A DNA stretch of 18,998 bases from Bacteroidales bacterium (GTDB lineage Bacteria; Bacteroidota; Bacteroidia; Bacteroidales; VadinHA17). This document shows positions 1 through 7,169 of the stretch, in pieces (the stretch's first letter is position 1; every line of letters starts with the position of its first letter). A program made the translations under genes and the position numbers. The notes below the pieces were generated by a model. The model saw nothing but the letters and a program-made list of their open reading frames with translations. It ran no database searches and was not told where the DNA came from. Where the stretch lies: assembly GCA_016936695.1 (NCBI GenBank), contig JAFGXK010000001.1, positions 1-18,998 of the forward strand, written 5' to 3'.

Positions 1-58
1 CCATTACTGCTCCTGCCCCTATAGCTGAGATCTTGATGAATTGCCTTCTTGTTGCCAT
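1..58 (-). CDS. Tat-exported protein, N-terminus only (partial)
   Basis: Reading the minus strand from an ATG at 58-56 gives MATRRQFIKISAIGAGAVM before the window ends. This is a typical start of a twin-arginine signal peptide: an RRQFIK motif followed by a small, hydrophobic Ala/Gly stretch. The protein is therefore expected to be exported folded, probably with a cofactor. Nothing of the mature domain is visible, so the enzyme type cannot be named; Gfo/Idh/MocA oxidoreductases and aldo/keto reductases are common owners of such leaders in Bacteroidota. It lies about 90 nt downstream of another Tat-exported oxidoreductase on the same strand, so the two may be co-transcribed. No clear Shine-Dalgarno site precedes the ATG. 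Confidence 0.6.
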   Translation of the reverse strand, partial: MATRRQFIKISAIGAGAVM

Positions 59-147
59 TTATAAAGGTAGATATCTGAATTTTTAAATATATAGAGAAAT
101 CCTAATACTTAAGCAGGGAGCAAAAAGAAAGTTTTTCTCTCTCCCGG

Positions 148-1632
148 TCACACAGTTAAAACGGCAGTTTCCGATTTTCTTCCTATGGCATCGACTGCAA
201 TGATCTTGAATTTCTTACCCTTTCCGGCCTCAAAGGTAAAGGGGTCCCTTGTAACCTGGGGCACATGTTTCACAGTGCCGATAATGGTTCCGTCTCCCTC
301 AATATCGTAATGGGATAAAGGTTCACTTCCGGCATAGCTGGTATCCCATGAAAGTTTTATTCTGTCTGATTTGGCAATCTGAGCATTCCTGGGCGGAGTC
401 AGGCCGGAGTCGGGCAACTGGAAGTAATTTGTTTCGCCGTTGCGTGCTCTTTCGCCGATCTTTTCAAGTTCGCGCCGCTGGCTTTCATTGAGAGCATCAG
501 GTGCAATCTGGGCGGCGTAGTAATTCTGAGTAAGCTGGCACTCAAGCGGATCGTCGTCTATCTGGCCTATTCCTATAATGAGTGTATGAATTCCGGCAGT
601 AGTAAGAACATATTCGATAAGGGGACGGCTTGGAACGGATTCCGTACCAACGAACCTGACCACATGTTCCGGCTTGTTCGACCATCCGGGTTCCTTGGTG
701 TACATGGTCCCGTCGGAGAAGACCTTCATGCCGATGATGCCAATATTCCTGGCCTGTGCCACCGGTATGACATTATACTGCATATTGAGGTAGCGCCTGT
801 CGTTGACATTTATTGCAACAAGCATACCGTCGAGTAAATCCCATTTATCGCGCTGAATCATATCGATCATAACAGGTGCGCTGTAATGACCTGAAAAGCC
901 GATATGTCTTATCAGTTTCTCATTTTTCGGGTTCAGTCCGGTAATGTTTGTGCCGTCCCTGTAATCGCGAAGTGCAACCAGGGCGCCGAAGTTATCATTA
1001 ACATCAAGCGGGGTTTCAAGTCCCTTGTACACCACATCAACCTCTTCGGGATTGGTGATATTATGAATAAGCATCATGTTCACGTAGGCGCCTTCGGGAT
1101 ATGTCCCGTCGTCGTTGCCGAATATCTGCGACAGTGTGCGTTTGAGATCTGCCACCGCTCCTTCTGCGTGATCGCCGTTGGTACTGTTCCTGACGTTGTC
1201 GATCTCGGGATATCCTCCCTTTGCCCAGCGGATCATTGTCTTGTTTGTAATAAAGATGGATTCCCTGAGCGACTCGTTGTATCCCTTTTGTCCGGGTATC
1301 AGGTTAAGTTCCCTGAATGCCTTTCCATAATTCATCTGGCTGGGTCCGTACACGTTGGATGTATCGAAGTAGTTAACACCCAGGTCAAATGCCTTTTTTA
1401 TGATGGCAACCGGATCAACTCCATCCGGAGTCCACTGAATAGAGGCCTGTCCGCCGAGTCCCAGTGTGGTTACATCAAAATTAATCCGGCCGAAGCGCCG
1501 TTTCATGGGAGCCGGGATGACAGTGTTGGAGCAGGAAAGCTGGGGCAGAAGGGCCACACCTGCAGCAGCTGCAGCCGATAGCCGCATGAACTGGCGGCGT
1601 GTAAGCATGGTTCTTTTTTTTGGAGCTGTCAT
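148..1632 (-). CDS. Tat-exported aldo/keto reductase with C-terminal Fn3-like domain
   Basis: This predicts a 494-aa NAD(P)H-type aldo/keto reductase acting outside the cytoplasm. The N-terminus has a twin-arginine signal (TRRQFMRL, then an Ala-rich stretch and LPQLSCSN, whose Cys could be lipidated although the lipobox is poor). The AKR barrel follows: LGLGG near residue 56, the FDTSNVYG motif carrying catalytic Asp90 and Tyr95, ITNK with Lys131, and LIHN with His190, so the catalytic tetrad is complete. After about residue 410 comes LTPPRNAQ, then a strand-rich stretch with LSWD and HYDIEGDG to the end, which looks like a fibronectin type III module. The open frame extends upstream to a TTG at 1668, but the ATG at 1632 gives a more normal Tat leader; the ATG at 1608 is also possible. 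No ferredoxin-type Cys cluster of the AKR/4Fe-4S subfamily is seen. The substrate is unknown, perhaps a sugar or aldehyde. Confidence 0.85.
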   Translation of the reverse strand: MTAPKKRTMLTRRQFMRLSAAAAAGVALLPQLSCSNTVIPAPMKRRFGRINFDVTTLGLGGQASIQWTPDGVDPVAIIKKAFDLGVNYFDTSNVYGPSQMNYGKAFRELNLIPGQKGYNESLRESIFITNKTMIRWAKGGYPEIDNVRNSTNGDHAEGAVADLKRTLSQIFGNDDGTYPEGAYVNMMLIHNITNPEEVDVVYKGLETPLDVNDNFGALVALRDYRDGTNITGLNPKNEKLIRHIGFSGHYSAPVMIDMIQRDKWDLLDGMLVAINVNDRRYLNMQYNVIPVAQARNIGIIGMKVFSDGTMYTKEPGWSNKPEHVVRFVGTESVPSRPLIEYVLTTAGIHTLIIGIGQIDDDPLECQLTQNYYAAQIAPDALNESQRRELEKIGERARNGETNYFQLPDSGLTPPRNAQIAKSDRIKLSWDTSYAGSEPLSHYDIEGDGTIIGTVKHVPQVTRDPFTFEAGKGKKFKIIAVDAIGRKSETAVLTV

Positions 1633-1762
1633 GACAGAATGGGTTTGATGGTTTAGTGCTTTATGCAAAACTAAAAAAAACTATGTAAACTTTTATGATC
1701 CTGATCATATTAACACATTTGCAAAGCAAAAGTTTAGAAACCATCTGCTTCTTCTGAACTGG

Positions 1763-3460
1763 TTACAGGTTATCCAGAATAGTCTTCATGGCATCCTCAT
1801 TCCATGTCTTTCTTATTTCTATCGTTATTGCGCCTTCGAGATTCCATAAGCTTTTTATCCCTTCAAGCTGTGTTTCCCTTACCGAAAGTATCAGGTGACT
1901 GACGGGCCGTGACAGCAGTGCGTCAATGCACGAGGCCCAGCCCCGGCCGTTTATCTCCAGGGCTCCCACCTCATCAATAAGGATGATACCTTTGTCTGAG
2001 GAGTCCAGGATAGCCGCTCCTTTTTCTATGCTCCCGGGTACGATGATGAATCTGCCAATCCTTTCAGGTACTTTTTCTTCAGATTTTCTAAGAAATTCCA
2101 CCCTTTCGCCCGATTCAATGCTAACCAGATCGTAACCAGCCGTCCCGGAATCATCGCTCTTTCGCTCAGAAATAATTCCCCCGGGTTGATGTCCGTTTTT
2201 CCGGAGAGCCTCAGCCAGTTGTTTCATAAAGGTGCTTTTACCTGAACCCAGCAGCCCAGTCACAATGAATATTTTCGGATCCGGCGCTGATTTGCCTTTT
2301 ATCTCATGGAATCTGCTCTCGGCCTGCATGATAATATGATAGAAGATAGAAACCGGATTTCTCACCAGGCTTTTTAAATCGGGAACGGATGAGATGAAGT
2401 GAGGAAGGCTTTCGGCCGACAGTTCAAGTGCCAGAGGAAGGTTCCGGAAAGATGTTTTCTGAAAGAAATTCCTTATCCGCGGATTGTACAATTCCGTTCC
2501 AAGAACAGTGAATCCGGCAATTATCACGGCTGCCCTGAAATTCATCTGTATTCCGGTAAGTATTCCCTCCTGCCATGAAATTTCACCCTTTTGTGCCTTG
2601 CTGAGAGCAAAGGCAGTTATCAATGTAATAAATACAAAGAATATCCAGAATTTGGGCCTTGAAATCTGACGGAGAGCTCTTTTGTATCTGAACGACCATA
2701 TTACTATCACCGTTATTACGACAGGGGCCCAGACGAACCAGGGAGCAGTATTCAGAATGACGAAACTGCCGGTAAGGAGAATGATGTCAGCTACAAGCCA
2801 TGGTATCGAGTAATCAAAGGCCGGCCGAATTGACGGTTCTGTTTTGCCGGGGGGTTTTTGTCCCGGGTTAATGACTCCTGAATAAGGCTGCTTCTTCATC
2901 TTCCTGCCCACTAAAATACCTGTCACTCCTGCAACCAGACCAAAAATGGCAAAAACAACAAGCAGCGCAAGGATGGGCAGCCAGGCAATATCAGTCTGGA
3001 TGTTAAGCTGGCGTTGTGCCATTCCGATAAGGTTATTATAAACCTCAATTATGTTTTCACCGTAGAATATGATGTAATTGGCAATTTTCTGAAACAGGTT
3101 CCATGACATTGCCAGCACGGCGCCGATGAGATAACCAGCGATGGTTCGTCCCGAGAGGCGGACGGATGTCTCAATAATAATGGATTCTGCAATGATGGCA
3201 ATCATGGGACCGAAAATCACTGCGCTTGGCGACAGAGTTTTCAATAAGGCACAGATCAGTCCCGCCCGCCAGAACAGTCCATTTTCAGTCCAGATATAAC
3301 TGATGGAGATAAGTATGATAATTCCGATAGCGGTCAGAATGTTTCCGCTGAACGGGACTCTCAGGTTATGAAGAAAGCTGCCCAGGACAATTTCCGATGC
3401 AGCCCAGATTGTCCCGGTTATAGAGGCCTTGATCCACTTTTCGCTTAATTTGTTGCTCAT
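1763..3460 (-). CDS. Multi-spanning membrane protein fused to THEP1-like NTPase
   Basis: The protein has 565 aa. Residues 1 to about 190 are hydrophobic with roughly five or six membrane segments, beginning IWAASEIVLGSFLHNLRVPF; this resembles the S (substrate-binding) subunit of ECF vitamin or metal transporters. Residues about 215-385 hold further membrane segments and a stretch (RAAVIIAGFTVLGTELYNP, then ALELSAESLPHF) that resembles the T subunit (EcfT/CbiQ). From about residue 395 there is a soluble P-loop NTPase: Walker A GLLGSGKST, GGIISER, and Walker B GIILIDEVGALE, the layout of the THEP1/NTPase_1 family. The ATG at 3460 has AGGGG directly upstream. The NTPase match is strong. The ECF-like reading of the membrane part rests on general resemblance only, and no ABC signature (LSGGQ) is visible. 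Neighbours give no clue to a substrate. Confidence 0.75.
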   Translation of the reverse strand: MSNKLSEKWIKASITGTIWAASEIVLGSFLHNLRVPFSGNILTAIGIIILISISYIWTENGLFWRAGLICALLKTLSPSAVIFGPMIAIIAESIIIETSVRLSGRTIAGYLIGAVLAMSWNLFQKIANYIIFYGENIIEVYNNLIGMAQRQLNIQTDIAWLPILALLVVFAIFGLVAGVTGILVGRKMKKQPYSGVINPGQKPPGKTEPSIRPAFDYSIPWLVADIILLTGSFVILNTAPWFVWAPVVITVIVIWSFRYKRALRQISRPKFWIFFVFITLITAFALSKAQKGEISWQEGILTGIQMNFRAAVIIAGFTVLGTELYNPRIRNFFQKTSFRNLPLALELSAESLPHFISSVPDLKSLVRNPVSIFYHIIMQAESRFHEIKGKSAPDPKIFIVTGLLGSGKSTFMKQLAEALRKNGHQPGGIISERKSDDSGTAGYDLVSIESGERVEFLRKSEEKVPERIGRFIIVPGSIEKGAAILDSSDKGIILIDEVGALEINGRGWASCIDALLSRPVSHLILSVRETQLEGIKSLWNLEGAITIEIRKTWNEDAMKTILDNL

Positions 3461-3762
3461 CCCCTGAAATAATGCATGGTCTTCACAAAGGAAAGTAATT
3501 ATCTGCCTTTATTCTGCTGCCAAAATAAGTAAATCCTGATAAACTTTATAGTCATATGCGGTTGAGATTTTAATTTATTGACTTAGTGAACCTTAGTGTC
3601 TTAGCGGCTTAGCGGCATTTTTTTGCCACAAAGGCGCGAAGGCACAAGGGTCCACAAAGAATAATTTTGCACCAGCTACCAGCAACCAGCTACTTAGTTC
3701 CCGAATACAATAATTACTGCTGATATTTGTTATCTTTATACCGTATTAAAAGGAAAACAAAA
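3461..3762. other. Intergenic stretch between divergent transcription units
   Basis: No convincing gene is seen here. It separates the minus-strand membrane/NTPase gene from the plus-strand genes and so should hold at least the promoter of the former. Its main content is the long imperfect hairpin at 3591-3649, followed at about 3671-3692 by a short degenerate tandem of the unit ACCAGCTACCAGCAACC. Confidence 0.6.
3591..3649. repeat. Long imperfect inverted repeat (hairpin element)
   Basis: The left arm (3591-3617, starting CCTTAGTGTCTTAGCGG) and the right arm (3624-3649, TGCCACAAAGGCGCGAAGG onward) pair with one bulge and about six mismatches around a six-T loop at 3618-3623. Each arm is itself built of short tandem units: CTTAGNGNC-like on the left, and CACAAAGG/CGAAGG/CACAAGG on the right, continued by TCCACAAAG to 3659. 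I recall similar CACAAAG/CGAAGG-type intergenic sequences in many Bacteroidota genomes, which suggests a dispersed repeat family, but copy number cannot be judged from one window. Confidence 0.6.
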
Positions 3763-3930
3763 TTGGAAAAGTCGCTCAGATATGTCAGGGTAAATTCCCG
3801 CACGGTTGTGGGGATAAGCACCGATATGTCCGATGATCAGGTGAAGAAGAAATTCAATGATAACCTTAAGCTCTCGCCGTATTTCAATCCGAAAAAATAC
3901 TTTGTGATTTCAAAAAGCCGGTGGATTTGA
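3763..3930 (+). CDS. Possible small hypothetical protein (55 aa, TTG start)
   Basis: This short frame translates as a basic, protein-like sequence beginning MEKSLRYVRVNSRTVVGIS and ending YFVISKSRWI. An AAAAGGA sequence lies about 8 nt before the TTG at 3763, giving it a better ribosome site than most genes here; the frame is also open upstream to a TTG at 3727. There is no membrane segment, signal peptide or motif that I recognise. It sits alone between a hairpin repeat and the LemA operon. It may be a real small protein, the remnant of a longer gene, or chance. Confidence 0.35.
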   Translation: MEKSLRYVRVNSRTVVGISTDMSDDQVKKKFNDNLKLSPYFNPKKYFVISKSRWI

Positions 3931-4049
3931 TCCCCGGAAGGAATAAGCCGGACGGTTTATATAGCTCACGAAAAACCATGTTTCTTTCCCCTCCATTACC
4001 TGAGTTTTAACCAAAGTTTTGCAGACCGGCAAAATGTCTCTTTTTTTTC

Positions 4050-4057
4050 TATATTTG
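4050..4057 (+). promoter_or_regulatory. Possible Bacteroidota-type -7 element before the LemA gene
   Basis: TATATTTG fits the TAnnTTTG -7 consensus of Bacteroidota sigma-ABfr promoters and lies 45 nt before the GTG start of the LemA gene. The nearest TTTG upstream (4018-4021) is about 28 nt away, longer than the usual 19-21 nt, so the -33 element is not convincing. Confidence 0.3.
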
Positions 4058-4062
4058 GAAAC

Positions 4063-4079
4063 CCGCGGCTATTCCGCGG
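4063..4079 (+). promoter_or_regulatory. GC-rich hairpin in the LemA leader
   Basis: CCGCGG at 4063-4068 pairs perfectly with CCGCGG at 4074-4079 around the loop CTATT. It lies between the candidate -7 element and the GTG start at 4102, so it would form at the 5' end of the transcript. It could stabilise the mRNA or act as a weak attenuator. It is followed by only three T residues, so it is not a convincing intrinsic terminator. Confidence 0.35.
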
Positions 4080-4101
4080 CTTTAACAAATAATTCATACC
4101 A

Positions 4102-4650
4102 GTGGCTATAGTAATCATTGCAATAGTGGTATTATGCGGAGGATTTTACCTCTTCATATACAACCGGCTTGTCAGACTTGTGAATTATGTCAGGGAGGCC
4201 TGGAGCGGCATAGATGTGCAGCTAAAGAAACGTCATGACCTGATCCCCCTTCTGGTTGAAACAGTCAGGGCATATGCATCGCATGAGAGAACCCTTCTCG
4301 AAGCCATAACCAGTCTCAGGACACAGGGGATGTCGGCTTCCTCTATCAAAGAGACGGAGACGGCTGAGGTTGGACTGTCAAAAGCCCTGGGAAAGCTTTT
4401 CGTGGTGGTGGAGAACTATCCCGAGCTCAAGGCCAGCCAGAATTTCCTTGAACTGCAGAGGGATATTTCGAAAGTTGAGAATGATCTTCAGAAAGCCCGG
4501 CGTTACTACAACGGTACTGTACGCAACTACAACATCCTGATTGAACAATTCCCCTCAAGCCTTGTTGCAAAAATAGCAGGGCACAGGCAGAAGGAATTCT
4601 TTGATATTGGCAATGAATCGGAAAGATCCGTGCCCGAATTCAAGATTTAA
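4102..4650 (+). CDS. lemA: LemA family protein
   Basis: A 182-aa protein with one N-terminal membrane segment (about residues 2-20) followed by a long helical domain. The family hallmarks are present in order: YNRLVRL, VREAWSGIDVQLKKRHDLIP, LVETVRAYASHE, the VVENYPELKASQNFLELQ block, and YYNGTVRNYN with FPSSLVA. Start is GTG at 4102; no in-frame ATG keeps the membrane anchor. LemA proteins are widespread but of unproven function, often linked to envelope processes and commonly encoded beside DUF2207 or TPM-domain proteins, as here. The next gene starts 11 nt after the stop, so they are almost certainly co-transcribed. Confidence 0.93.
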   Translation: MAIVIIAIVVLCGGFYLFIYNRLVRLVNYVREAWSGIDVQLKKRHDLIPLLVETVRAYASHERTLLEAITSLRTQGMSASSIKETETAEVGLSKALGKLFVVVENYPELKASQNFLELQRDISKVENDLQKARRYYNGTVRNYNILIEQFPSSLVAKIAGHRQKEFFDIGNESERSVPEFKI

Positions 4651-4661
4651 TACCCCCCTCC

Positions 4662-6353
4662 ATGAAAAGAATCATATTATCTTTCCTTTTGATCCTCACT
4701 GTACTTTCAGCAAAAGCACAGGAAAGGATCCTCTCGTATGACATCGTCGCGGAAGTTGAAAAAGACGGCACCCTTCTGGTTCGTGAACAGATCAGCGTCG
4801 TGGCTGAGGGAAACGCAATAAAAAGAGGCATTTACAGGACCTTCCCTACAAAATACAAGGACCGGTTGGGAAACCGCTTCAAGGTGGGGTTTGAGGTCAC
4901 AGAGGTGTTGAAGAACGGCTCTCCCGAGCCCTGGTTCACCGAAGAAAAAAACAATGGCGTGATTGTTTACATCGGAGACAGCAACATTGAGCTTGCACCC
5001 GGAACATACAATTATACCCTTTCGTTCAAAACAACCCGTCAGATTGGTTTCTTTGATGATTATGACGAGCTTTACTACAATGCCATTGGCGGTGACTGGG
5101 CATTTACTATTGAAACTGCATCCGTCACCATCAGGGCTCCTGAAGGAGCAGGGATTATTCAGAAAACAGCTTATTCAGGCTATGCCGGATCGACCGGATG
5201 CGATTGTGAACTGACAAGTGAGGGAAATGTTGTAAGGCTCATCACCACAAGGCCATTGGAGCCTCAGGAGCAGCTGACCATAGCGGCAGCCTGGGAAAGA
5301 GGATTTGTGGCCCCTCCGTCGGGTTTTGGCAAGCTGATAATGTTTCTGAAGGATAATCTTCACATTCTGTTTGCATTGGCCGGACTTGCCGGAGCCATAC
5401 TGGTCTACTTCAGGAAATGGAAGACCGCCGGGAAAGACCCCGCCAAAGGAACAATAATTCCCCTTTTTGACCCTCCGGAAGGTTTCAGTCCTGCTGAAAC
5501 AGGTTACCTTTCCAATATGGGCATGAAAGAAGAGGTAATAACGGCAGCGCTTGTGAACATGGCCGTAAGCGGTTACCTGAAAATAATCCGTACAAAGAAG
5601 AAATACTCACTGGAACTGGTTCCCGGCTCAGATGCAGTGCTCACTCCTGAAGAAAAAGCCCTGGCTGCAGCCCTGTTTGCCGGCAGTCAGGAAATAGTCC
5701 TTGACAACAAAAACCACATGTTGTTTCAGAAAGCAAGGAGTGAGGCAGAAAATATTCTCAAGAAAAAAATGATCCCGGAATATTTCAATCTGAACGCTAA
5801 ACATCTTCTTCCCGGCGTTCTGTTTTCGGTGGCCCTGGTCTTGCTTACATTTGTCATATCTCCTTCCCCCACTCTTCCGGTAATTATGATTTTTCTCCTT
5901 GTTGGTCTTGGCATTCTTTTTACTTGGCTGATGAAAGCGCCTACACCCCATGGAAGGTCGATGATGGATGAAGCAGAGGGTTTCAAGATGTACCTTTCGG
6001 TAGCTGAAAAGGATCAGCTCAACCTGGCGCATGAACCCGAACTGACAGTAGAACGTTTTGAAAAGCTTCTTCCATTCGCCATAGCCCTTGGCGTTGAGAA
6101 CCAGTGGGGTAATAAGTTTGAAAATGCTCTGAGGCAATCGATGCAGGATACCAAAACCTACAATCCTGCCTGGTATACAGGTACAGGTTTCGGAGCCGCA
6201 GCTTTTTCGCCCTCAAATTTCACCTCTACGATGGGTAAAAGCTTTTCGTCGGCCATCTCCTCAGCTTCAACCCCTCCCGGTTCGTCATCGGGCAGCGGAG
6301 GAGGAGGAAGTTCAGGCGGCGGTGGAGGAGGCGGCGGAGGCGGGGGCTGGTAA
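4662..6353 (+). CDS. DUF2207 domain-containing membrane protein with Gly-rich tail
   Basis: A 563-aa protein with a cleavable signal peptide (MKRIILSFLL to AKAQ at residue 20) and an extracytoplasmic beta-rich DUF2207 region (RILSYDIVAEVEKDGTLLVRE, IKRGIYRTFPTKY, NYTLSFKTTRQIGFFDDYDELYYNAIGG). A membrane segment lies near residues 225-250. A cytoplasmic region follows (LFDPPEGFSPAETGYL) and then a pair of helices near 385-425. The conserved block MMDEAEGFKMYLSVAEKDQL comes next. The protein ends in a Ser/Gly-rich tail of more than 20 residues, mostly Gly, closing with Trp, as seen in other DUF2207 and TPM-type proteins. It is the second gene of the LemA operon and probably works with LemA at the membrane. 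Its biochemical role is unknown. Confidence 0.9.
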   Translation: MKRIILSFLLILTVLSAKAQERILSYDIVAEVEKDGTLLVREQISVVAEGNAIKRGIYRTFPTKYKDRLGNRFKVGFEVTEVLKNGSPEPWFTEEKNNGVIVYIGDSNIELAPGTYNYTLSFKTTRQIGFFDDYDELYYNAIGGDWAFTIETASVTIRAPEGAGIIQKTAYSGYAGSTGCDCELTSEGNVVRLITTRPLEPQEQLTIAAAWERGFVAPPSGFGKLIMFLKDNLHILFALAGLAGAILVYFRKWKTAGKDPAKGTIIPLFDPPEGFSPAETGYLSNMGMKEEVITAALVNMAVSGYLKIIRTKKKYSLELVPGSDAVLTPEEKALAAALFAGSQEIVLDNKNHMLFQKARSEAENILKKKMIPEYFNLNAKHLLPGVLFSVALVLLTFVISPSPTLPVIMIFLLVGLGILFTWLMKAPTPHGRSMMDEAEGFKMYLSVAEKDQLNLAHEPELTVERFEKLLPFAIALGVENQWGNKFENALRQSMQDTKTYNPAWYTGTGFGAAAFSPSNFTSTMGKSFSSAISSASTPPGSSSGSGGGGSSGGGGGGGGGGGW

Positions 6354-6359
6354 GGAATC

Positions 6360-7136
6360 ATGACCCGTAAAAAATCTGTTAAAATAAAACCTATGGCAGA
6401 CAATGTCATTAAACCGGTAAAAAACAGGGATCGGTCGGCAGCACGTTTTTTTGCCGTTTTTGGAATTATTTCGCTGTTAGCGGCCGCAGCATCATTATCA
6501 GCAAATAACTTCCTGTCGGGAATGTGGCCGGTAAGCTTTCTGGGCATTTTTGCCGGGGCGACATCCCTGGTAACAATTATTATCCTTAATAAAAGGGCGA
6601 AAAAAATGGACCGCCTGCTCACAGGGGAGAAACTGCTTGCCGGATGGATAATGACGGATGATGAAAGACAGGTTTACTCAGAAAATCTGAAAAATACATC
6701 CCGGAGCAAGAATAAGGTTATAATGATCGTTGTTACAATTTTCTTCGTGGTCATAACCATTCCCTTCCTTTTCTTTCTCGATAGAGATGAAGCAGGCGGA
6801 TTTCTGCTGATCATGGGAAGTATCTATCTTATTGTCCTGTTATTTTCCAGGTTCATGCCTTACTATTATCATTACAGCAACCTCAGAGGAGACGGGCAGA
6901 TACTTATCGGATCACAATACGCTTATATTAACGGATACTTTCACAACTGGGACTTCCCTCTTTCAGGTATCAGAAGCCTGAAACATATAAAAGAGCCTTT
7001 CAGGGGAATCATGCTGAAGTATTTTTACACCGACCGCACCTGGACCAATGAGCACTCTCTTTATATCCCTGTCCCGGATTCAATTAACATCGAGGAGCTT
7101 ATCGGCAGCATAAGGAAGGAGAATCCGGCAGTTTAG
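6360..7136 (+). CDS. Membrane protein of unknown function with PH-like tail
   Basis: A 258-aa protein whose ATG lies 6 nt after the DUF2207 stop, with AAGGA just upstream, so it is the third gene of the LemA operon. A basic N-terminus is followed by two membrane segments at about residues 30-75. A cytoplasmic loop comes next, containing LLTGEKLLAGWIMTDDERQ. Two more segments lie at about 120-165. The C-terminal stretch of about 85 residues is rich in strands and aromatics (GSQYAYINGYFHNWD, IMLKYFYTDRTWTNEHSLYIP) and ends in a helix (EELIGSIRKE), the outline of a bacterial PH-like domain. I do not recognise a named family. An ATG at 6393 is a possible later start. Confidence 0.8.
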   Translation: MTRKKSVKIKPMADNVIKPVKNRDRSAARFFAVFGIISLLAAAASLSANNFLSGMWPVSFLGIFAGATSLVTIIILNKRAKKMDRLLTGEKLLAGWIMTDDERQVYSENLKNTSRSKNKVIMIVVTIFFVVITIPFLFFLDRDEAGGFLLIMGSIYLIVLLFSRFMPYYYHYSNLRGDGQILIGSQYAYINGYFHNWDFPLSGIRSLKHIKEPFRGIMLKYFYTDRTWTNEHSLYIPVPDSINIEELIGSIRKENPAV

Positions 7137-7169
7137 CTGTCCGATCGCTTCACTTCAAAAGCGGACAGC
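7136..7169. terminator. Inverted repeat between convergent genes, possible bidirectional terminator
   Basis: GCTGTCCG at 7136-7143 is perfectly complementary to CGGACAGC at 7162-7169, with an alternative inner stem CGCTT/AAGCG. It spans the last base of one stop codon and the final codons of the convergent gene. No T-tract follows on either side, so termination is only a suggestion. Confidence 0.3.

Noticed and set aside
904..1581. Long plus-strand frame (225 codons) inside the aldo/keto reductase gene
   Set aside because: It is antisense to a gene with clear domains and catalytic residues, and its translation shows no family features.
1695..1708. ATGATC/GATCAT inverted repeat upstream of the aldo/keto reductase
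   Set aside because: Six pairs with a 2-nt spacer in A/T-rich sequence is expected by chance; no second copy or promoter match supports an operator.
3671..3692. CRISPR-like or tandem array (ACCAGCTACCAGCAACCAGC)
   Set aside because: The units are about 7-8 nt with no spacers and only about three copies, so it is a short degenerate tandem and not a CRISPR array.
5628..6137. Minus-strand frame of 169 codons inside the DUF2207 gene
   Set aside because: It is a shadow of a well-supported gene; composition is Lys/Phe/Cys-rich without domains.
6158..6622. Minus-strand frame encoding a poly-proline run
   Set aside because: The proline run is just the complement of the Gly codons that form the DUF2207 tail.
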